A program made the translations under genes and the position numbers. The notes beneath the pieces are model-generated. The model did no database searches, was not told the origin of the DNA, and saw nothing but the letters and a program-made list of their open reading frames with translations. Of a stretch of 64,000 nucleotides of DNA, positions 56,833-64,000 are shown one piece after another. How positions within the stretch are numbered: the stretch's first letter is position 1; each line of letters starts with the position of its first letter. The stretch is from Sequoia sempervirens (lineage: Eukaryota; Streptophyta; Pinopsida; Cupressales; Cupressaceae): assembly GCA_007258455.2 (NCBI GenBank), contig VDFB02252616.1:121246552-121310551 (forward strand), read 5' to 3'.

Positions 56833-57180
56833 CGTACTTCTAACTTATCGTATGATCGGATTATAAGAAAGGACTTGTGCAGCGGCAATGCTCTTAAACA
56901 TGAAAGAGTAGTGGTATTTTTAGGAAATGGTTCGAGGCGCAACGCATAGATGTCAGGTACACGCATTTTCTGTTGGAAAATTATTGCAAGACAATGTCAA
57001 ACGTCATTCGTTTGAAGGATTATTCTTTGTCAATGTGAATGGAGTTCTTGTAAGAAATGCCAAAGTCAAGAATTATATTTTCTTATTTCGCAGTTCTTTG
57101 TCAACTAAATAGTTATCTATTCAACATTGTTGTCTAGGTGTTGGAATGGTGAATGGTTTGTGTGATTACGTTTGGTTTTG
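56833..57180 (-). promoter_or_regulatory. lipase 5' upstream region (duplicated at 16480-16865)
   Basis: Immediately upstream of the lipase ATG on the minus strand and conserved with 16480-16865. This shared block ends near 57180, giving the outer limit of the old lipase duplication unit. No specific promoter element is confidently assigned. Confidence 0.45.
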
Positions 57181-59181
57181 ATTATGTCGAAACCGTTATA
57201 AAAGTAAATTCAATTATTATTTAAATTAATAAATAAAATTAATCTAATTTATTGTACCTAAATTTTTATCTAGTGTTGTTACACATTTTAAACTAGGTTC
57301 GATGGAGGGGTTACAAAGGAATCACATGAATTAACTTCCACTAATTTATAGCAAGTTTGTATATATGAGAAAATTAATATTTATTTTTAAATTTAATCAA
57401 ATGTGGGTCATTCAATTTATGCAAAGAAGTTCATGTGAAATCAAATGAGGGGAGGAACATATACAAAATAAGATGTGAAAGTTTAAACCTAAGCTTGTAG
57501 ATTGTTGGCAAAGGTAAAAAGTTAAGAAAATAAAAGTTCATAAGCATTCTTAAGTTTAAGGATTTTCATGCATAAGAAAGTGTGTTATTGCAAATAACAA
57601 GCTTTGGTCTAGCTACAAGACTTGTGGTTTTCTATGACAACTTTGATTCAACGTGACAACTCAAACACAACATGATAATTTAGGTACCATTTGATATCTC
57701 AAACAATTTCATAGATTCAAAGGATCTCACTTGATTAATTTTAGTAAAATACTTGGGTACAATTAATCTTATGTTTTTGACTTGAAATATGGCATCACAA
57801 ATCTAATAGTATAGCTCAAGTGGGGTTAATAGACTTGTTAAACTTGAAAGGAACATAAATTCATAAAGTTCATAATATTTTCAATTACTTCTACTTTTTG
57901 CATAGGATGCATATCTAATCATTACATTCTAGATCAAGTTTGAAATCCATATGGCCATTCTAGAGTAACCTCTTTTTTATCTAGGCATATGTCATGATGC
58001 TCTTCAAATGTAATTTGAAGTATTTAAGTAATTTATTTTGGAAACTACAAAATAAAGCATATAAAAAAATAAATAATACTTTAAATGTATGTATAGAATA
58101 CTATCAAAAATACAAATATGAAGGGTACAAATAAAATTAGGAGAATTCATTAATACACTATGAACACGTTTTATGCCATCGCTTTATTAAGTGAATAACT
58201 GGAGATCTTAACCTTTACCATGGCAATGGGCATGTTATTATATGGAGCCAATGGAAATAAATAGGATTATAATTTCCCACCTAAACCTTCATAGGCTATG
58301 ATGTAAATATGTTGGTTGTGTGTGTTAGTTTAGGGGTAGAGTTGTTATAATCGGAAAAAAGGAGTTTATGAAAAATTAAAATATATCATATTCATAAGCA
58401 TTAATATTTGTAATATCCCTTGCTTCTTCTGATCTAAGTTTTTGCTCTCAAGGAATATCTTAAGGGTTACCAAAATGCAACACAAAAATCTTGGTTACTA
58501 TGACCTTCTAACACTTTAGGATTTTTTCACCTAAAGGAGAGGGAAATAGTCCAAAATGTCAATGTTCACACTCCTTAAACCACTCTAGAAAATTCCCTTC
58601 AAATCTGGCCTAAGTTTTCCTCAAGGGATTTTGTCAAACACTTCTAGTGTAAACTTTTAGCTTGTTGCTCTGAGATTATAGTCTAATAGTATGCTTGAAA
58701 AGTAATGACAAAATTATTCAAATGCTTATGAATCAACACTACAATGATTAAGCTACAATCTAAATGCAAATATGACTCTTTTTTATCCTTTCCAATGCAC
58801 ATAAATGATTTCTATAAGCAAAATAATCACCTACAGCCAAGTGACATTTCATCATACGATTAGCATGCAACTAATATGCAGATCAAAGGCATAAATATTA
58901 CATCAGGATTTGATATCCAACTTATATCTCCTTTGCTGATAAACTACTCCAATTACAATGTTGGTATAAAAGAGGGCCAAGACTCTTGGCATCTAATGAA
59001 CATCAATTGCAATACAATTCAAATTTGAAATGTGCACCTATAGCCACTTGAGGGCAGCAATCATTACAATGCAAAATGACCTATTCGAATGATGCAAACT
59101 CAATGAAGAACCTTGTATAGATGATCACCTAGATGTTGAGGAAGTTTTGGTCCTTTGTATGCTATGAATGCAATCCTCTTT
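57181..59181. other. no gene seen
   Basis: Two kilobases of AT-rich sequence with no open frame, repeat or motif that I recognise. Confidence 0.45.
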
Positions 59182-60662
59182 TGATAGGGAGGCTGGATGA
59201 ATCAATCACTGATTCATGCTCTAGGTCTTGCTTGGAAGACCTCTAAGGTGTTTCACTCCACCACTACAACCTATAGGACCTTTCCTTACTTGGGATTCCC
59301 TAGTTTTTCCTATCCAACCTCAACTACCAATATAAATTTCTCCTACCAAGTCCAAACTTGGTGCAAACTTGTAATTCTAACCTTATCCCTTAATCTACCC
59401 TAAAGGCTACAAACCTCCAATTTATTGAATCTAACTTTGCAGGGGTGTGGAGGTACTTCAAAAGACTTCAATCCATCCTAATATGGTTCTTGAAGGTCCA
59501 TCTGACTCCATTACTTGGTCACTTTCACCAAACCCTCAATTAGGCCTAAAAAGGCTACTAGCCCTAAGAGCCCCAATTAGGTCTCCTTCTCTGAGAAATC
59601 AGGTTAGTTCTCCAAATATTTTGAAAGAAGGCCCAATATTTTCTTGGGATTCTTGATTCATATGCCCACCTATCAAATATTTATGGGGTCTTGGGTCTTA
59701 GCTATCCGTACAAAGGCTCAACTTGAAAATGAGCATTACTTAGGGTTTTAAGCCATTTCCTAACCTCTCCACAAACTATTAAGTTCTTTCCTCACCAGAT
59801 GAATTGATGGAGCTTCTTCCTACTACCAGGTCTTGGAAAGACTCATACTTGCCTTCTCCAAATTGAATTTTGTCAAGAATTTGTCACCCCTGTAAGTTAA
59901 GTGCTCTGCACTAAAGTCTTCCTAGTCGGGCACTTCCCTGGCTCACCTAGGGCAAGACTTTTCCAACAACTCCTAGACTCACAGAAACCCTAAATCCTAC
60001 CATATATACATACATAGAGTCTAGTCACTATTCCCAAAGGGTCGTACAATTTGTATGGTGGGAAAGTGAACTAATACTCCATTTTCACAAATCTATCTGG
60101 TTCAGACCAGCAATAGTATGGAAACCAAACTATTTACAAACTAAGCTTGAAATTGAATAAAGAAACTATCTAATGACACACAAAGCTTGAAGATTAATTA
60201 CACTACATCCTACATAGATTTTACTTCTATGATCAACCCATCAAGCAACACTACAATGCAAAAATTAGGAAATTCTCACAAAAACACAGTTGCTTCTTCT
60301 TGAATTCAAAACTTCAATAATTTCGAATGCTTCCAACCCTACCTCAATGTTGAGGCATTCCCTAAATAGGGCCTCCAATTCAGTTATCACTCCCTTGGGC
60401 TCTTCTTGGCCTTAGAAACTCTAATTGAGAATTATTTGCAAAAATTAAAAAAAAAACTCCTAAAAGTCCTAAAAGGTCAAAACCTTATTTGAGAAAAAAC
60501 CTTAGGCCTATCCAATGGTCAACATGACCTTCATCAGATGATCAATACCTAATCAAAAATTCCATTAAGGCTTACACCCAAATGAACTAATTTTTATTTC
60601 CTAGTTTCCCTAGACAAGACTGTCTTAGACAACCTATGAGTTAACCTATGGGTTCTCCTACA
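59182..60662 (-). repeat. 3' LTR of the chromovirus
   Basis: 1481 bp, TGATAGGGAGG (plus strand) to CTCCTACA. On the minus strand it begins TGTAGGAGAACC right after a polypurine tract (60663-60676, AAGGGGGAGAATGG). A related solo LTR is at 31489-32953. Confidence 0.85.
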
Positions 60663-60724
60663 CCATTCTCCCCCTTAGCCAAACACTAAGGATTGTGGGG
60701 AGAGGTCAGAGATAAATCAATACC

Positions 60725-60976
60725 CTACTTCTTGAACTGAGCTTCATCCACCCATGTAGCCTCAGATTCTGCTTTATCCTTCCATTTGATGAGATGTTCC
60801 ATGTATTCCTTATACCGTGTAGACTTCTTCACCCTTGGTTCCAAGATCCTTTCTACTTGCAACTTGTCTTTATGAGGTAAGGCTATGTTACTCACATCCT
60901 TCAAGACATCCACACCTTTCTGATCCAAGTCAGTCATTGGTCCTTTATACTTGATCAAATCAACCACATTAAACAC
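60725..60976 (-). pseudogene. integrase C-terminus with chromodomain
   Basis: The frame reads VERILEPRVKKSTRYKEYME, HLIKWKDKAESEATW, VDEAQF, the chromodomain pattern (EILDxR..R....YLVKWKGxxxxxATWE). Chromodomains steer integration toward marked chromatin and define the chromovirus branch of Ty3/gypsy. A stop or frameshift separates it from the integrase core (61092). Confidence 0.8.
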
Positions 60977-61091
60977 TGGTGAAATTGCCTAAATCTATAG
61001 GTAGCTCCACCTTGTAAGAATTCTTTCCATACTTGGCTTACACCTTACATGGTCCCACTCTCTTCATCTACAACATGGTTGATGTTCCTTT

Positions 61092-61905
61092 CTACAACCT
61101 AGACTTGTTGAGATGGACCATGACATAGTCCCCTACTACAAATTGTAGATCTTTTCTAGACATATCCACCTTAGCTTTCAACTTGTGAGTAGCCTCTATA
61201 ATTGTCTTCTTCACTTGCTCCTGAATCTCCTTCATGGTCTGAGAGAAATATTTAGCATGGCCACTCCTATGCTCCATATTTCCTAGGTCTCTAAGTTCAC
61301 ACACACCTCTTGGGTGCATTCCATACACTATTTCAAAAGGACTTATGCCTGTGGTCCGATTCACACTGTCATTGTAAGCATATTCAGATTGTGATATGAC
61401 CAAGTCCCATGTCTGTCCATACTCCTTGGTGAGGCATCTTAGAAGGTTACCTAACACCTTGTTAACCACCTCAATTTGTCCATCGGTCTGAGGATGGTAG
61501 GATGATCCAAAATACAAGTTAGTACCTAATATGCTCCATAGAGTTTTCCAAAAATGACTCATGAATTTCACATCCCTATCTGAGACAATGGTCACTAGCA
61601 ATCCATGGATCCTCTTTGAAGAAAAGATGAGCAATATAGCTAGCATGATGGGTGTTCTTGCAAGGAATAAAATGACTCATTTTACTAAACCTATCTACCA
61701 CCACATAGACACTATCAAACCCTGTCTTAGCCTTAGGGATTCCTACCACAAAGTCCATGCTAATACATTCCCATGGTCTATTGGGAATGGGTAGAGGTTG
61801 ATACAAACCTGCATTACTAGCTTCCCCCTTGGCTTTCATACAAACTACACACTACTCCACATACCTTGGCAACTTGGGCATTGTAAAGTGTTGATAAACT
61901 CCTTG
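61092..61905 (-). pseudogene. chromovirus integrase
   Basis: Zinc-finger end VEE-type segment with [15 protein letters not shown] near 61860-61815 (one stop before it), then [20 protein letters not shown] (first Asp, ~61760), a frameshift, [13 protein letters not shown] (second Asp, ~61580) and SYHPQTDGQIEVVNKVLGNL (Glu, ~61480), NRTTGISPFEIVYGMHPRG, and VVGDYVMVHL. All three DD35E residues remain. Two overlapping frames (61839-61576 and 61646-61092) show a single frameshift near 61610-61640. Confidence 0.85.
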
Positions 61906-61914
61906 CCACTACTT

Positions 61915-62549
61915 AACAAGACACTAGGGGTCTTTTACTATCCTTCTTCTTCATCTGACAGTGACTGCAATTTGAATGCCTTTCCATCCTTCTTGAATGA
62001 GATAGTGTTCTCCTTTCCATCATAGATGGCTCCTCTTTCATACTGTCATGGTCTACCCAATAGAAGATGGCATGCATCCATGGGAAACACATCACAAATC
62101 AACTTGTCCTTGTATCCTCCAATGGAGAACTCCACCGTTGTCTGCTCATTTACAAGAACACTCTATCCTTTGTTCAACCATGTCACCTTGTAAGGACTAG
62201 TGTGGGGTATCTTCTCCAATTTTAACTTCCTTACTTCCTCCTCAGAGATAATGTTATCAGTAGACCCTGAATCCACTATAACCTTGCACACCTTTCCAAG
62301 TATTTTGCATCTTGCCCTGAATAAGGCCCTCCTTTGCTTTGGCTCTTCTTTGACTAGTTGTCTGATTAGAACCCTGCTAAACATCAGGTTCTCCCCCATT
62401 TCTGATTCGATGTGACTAACCTCTAGTGACTTGACACTCATGGTGTCCTCTTGATCATATGCTACTCTCTTTTCTGTATTTGATGAAGATGCTTTCTTCG
62501 GGAACCTATACGCTGGATGACCTACTTGACGACAATTGTAACACTTCAT
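61915..62549 (-). pseudogene. zinc knuckle and aspartic protease of the chromovirus
   Basis: From 62549: CYNCRQVGHPAYRF is a CCHC knuckle whose last Cys has become Phe. Protease: CKVIVDSGSTDNIISEEEVR (active site DSG, ~62290-62235), HTSPYKVTWLNKG, stop, then the flap and C-terminal part with CDVFPMDACHLLLGRPW (~62100-62050). The frame ends at ~61915 with SKRPLVSC and a stop; integrase sequence follows within ~15 bp, which is the deletion junction. Confidence 0.8.
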
Positions 62550-62559
62550 ACTAGCAAAG

Positions 62560-63538
62560 TATGAGTTACTTCTGCCTACTCCTCTTCCTCTATTTGAACC
62601 TCCTTGAGGTCCACTACCTCTTCCATAGCCTCCTCTATAAGTTGTTTCACTTCCATGCTCTTTGAGTTTAGACTCTCCTCAACTTCTTTGTTCAGTCCCT
62701 CTACCTTGGTATCCACCTCTATGTTCTCTTTGATATTTTCCTTTACCTCTACTCTTAGAAGCCTGGTCTTGTTTCCTCTTACTCCTCTCTTCAATCTTTA
62801 TGGCCAATTGATAGCATTGGTGCACAATTTTGGGACTTAGAAGAGCCATTTCCTCTTGAATGTTCCACTTCAAACCGTTAAGGTATCTATCCACCTTAAG
62901 ACTTTCATCCTTAGTTACATTAGACCTCATGCAAAGTTTTTGAAACTCCTCTGTGTAGGAATTTACTTCTTGGTTTCTTTGTCTCAAGCTCTGTCTTTTC
63001 TTGTGCAACTAAATTTCATAATCATCTGGCATGTATGCTTCTCTTACTTTGGCAACCATTCCCTTCCAAGTATAAATAGGCTTCTTTCCTTCCTTTTCTC
63101 TCTCTATCTGATTGAACTTCCACCATGTCAAGGAAGTGGCTCTCAATCTTGATTTGGCCACCTTTACTTTCTATGCTTCAGAGAATCCATCACACTCAAA
63201 ATGGTTTTACATTCCCTCTATCCAATCCATGACTAGATCAGCTTCCATTTTTCCACTAAATAGTGGTATTCCTTTAAGTGCTTTTCACTCAAAGCCTTCA
63301 ATTCCTTCAAGAAAGGCTCTTCTTGCAGAACAGGGTTAGGTTCAGGGATCTTGTCTTCCTCTGCAACCTCTTCTTTCTTTGGTACCCTTCCTTCTAACTA
63401 CACATTACTCACTGCTTGCTCAAGTTGGGCTATTCTTTCCCTCAATAGCCTATTGTCTTCCTCTTGTTCTTCAGCCTTCTTGGCCAATTCTACATTTGTC
63501 ACCATGTCAGTAGAACCACTAGACTCAACTTTTGACAT
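62560..63538 (-). pseudogene. chromovirus gag
   Basis: Start codon at 63536-63538, 28 bp downstream of the primer site. N-terminus MSKVESSGSTDMVTN is followed by a Glu/Lys-rich coiled coil (NRLLRERIAQLEQAV), a stop near 63400, the capsid region (GIPLFSGKMEADLVMDWIEG; WWKFNQIEREKEG) with further stops, then the open piece 63008-62679: SYTEEFQKLCMRSNV, VDRYLNGLKWNIQEEM, YQLAIKIEERSKRKQDQ. This is standard Ty3/gypsy Gag order. Confidence 0.75.
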
Positions 63539-63565
63539 ATATTATTCTATCCCAAATCTTTTGCT

Positions 63566-63577
63566 GCTTTGATACCA
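63566..63577 (-). other. primer binding site of the chromovirus
   Basis: Minus-strand TGGTATCAAAGC, three bases from the LTR end at 63581; complementary to the 3' end of initiator methionine tRNA with one change from the usual TGGTATCAGAGC. Confidence 0.8.
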
Positions 63578-63580
63578 ATC

Positions 63581-64000
63581 TGATAGGGAGGCTGGATGAA
63601 TCAATCACTAATTCATGCTCTAGGTCTTGCTTGGAAGACCTCTAACGTGTTTCACTCCACCACTACAACCTATAGGACCTTTCCTTACTTGGGATTCCCT
63701 AGTTTTTCCTTGCCAACCTCAACTACCAATCTAAATTTCTCCTACCAAGTCCAAACTTGGTGCAAACTTGTAATTCTAACCTTAGCCCTTAATCTACCCT
63801 AAAGGTTACAAACCTCCAATTTATTGAATCTAACTTTGCAGGGGTGTGCAGGTACCTCAAAAGACTTCAATCCATCCTACTATGGTTCCTGAAGGTCCTT
63901 TTGACTCCATTCCTTGGTTGTTTTCACCAAACCCTCAATTAGGCCTAAAAAGGCTACTAGCCCTAAGAGCCCCAATTAGGTCTCCCTCTCTGAGAAATCA
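63581..64000 (-). repeat. 5' LTR of the chromovirus, truncated by the window end
   Basis: Starts TGATAGGGAGGCTGG and matches 59182-59601 with about 18 differences. By comparison it should extend to about 65060. Confidence 0.9.

Larger units (their letters stand above)
59182..64000 (-). mobile_element. Ty3/gypsy chromovirus, RT region deleted, runs off the window
   Basis: 3' LTR 59182-60662, interior 60663-63580, 5' LTR 63581 to beyond 64000. The minus strand carries gag, a zinc-knuckle remnant, protease, then directly integrase and a chromodomain. The RT and RNase H that should lie between protease and integrase (roughly 2 kb) are missing. Over the 420 bp that can be compared the LTRs differ at about 4 percent. 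The second TSD copy lies outside the window; TCTTT (59177-59181) is the first. Confidence 0.9.

Overview
The window looks like plant nuclear DNA from a large, repeat-filled genome, perhaps a gymnosperm (inference). It is AT-rich, nearly all recognisable proteins are retrotransposon polyproteins broken by stops and frameshifts, and the two host gene families seen, a plastid phospholipase A1 (DAD1/PLA1-I class-3 lipase) and a PLS-type pentatricopeptide repeat (PPR) protein, are plant families. No rRNA gene, CRISPR array or bacterial-style operon was seen. No host gene is intact; the only long uninterrupted ORFs are two transposon-associated ones.

The original host DNA appears to be a lipase locus. 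Pieces lie at 1146-1330, at 15786-16865 (3' flank, C-terminus and upstream region joined by an internal deletion) and at 24290-57180. In the third copy the N-terminal part (53675-56832, minus) and the C-terminal part (24660-24880, minus) are separated by 28,780 bp. That interval, 24888-53667, is bounded by inverted repeats of about 1.2 kb with CAG...CTG ends and a 7-bp direct repeat (TCAAACT/TCGAACT). Removing it with one direct repeat rejoins the lipase reading frame. I read it as one giant TIR element inserted near the lipase C-terminus, with PPR fragments in its TIRs. This is the main discovery of the window.

Layout. 1-2460: copia-like LTR, lipase fragment, and a ~69-bp tandem array with G-box-like cores. 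2461-15785: ancient Ty3/gypsy element (plus strand) in the order gag, protease, archaeal-type RNase H, RT, RNase H, integrase, then an intact antisense ORF and a long decayed accessory ORF; a MITE splits its integrase. 15786-24880: second lipase remnant, a 376-bp SMART LTR element, a retroposed cDNA with a 16-bp TSD and an intact 352-codon ORF, a second MITE, and the lipase C-terminus. 24888-53667: the giant element, which contains a complete 13.1-kb non-autonomous LTR retrotransposon (27831-40964, TSD ATAGT; itself holding a solo LTR and a MITE), decayed ORFs, and further 4-bp-TSD TIR elements. 53668-57180: lipase N-terminal part, interrupted by a 1.68-kb TRIM-like element with perfect 5-bp TSDs. 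57181-59181: nothing recognised. 59182-64000: a minus-strand chromovirus cut off by the window end, whose RT/RNase H region is deleted.

The genes do not form a pathway. The record is one of layered insertion: lipase gene, then giant TIR element and TRIM; LTR retrotransposon inside the giant element; solo LTR and MITE inside that. Coordinates come from reading by eye; percent identities are estimates.
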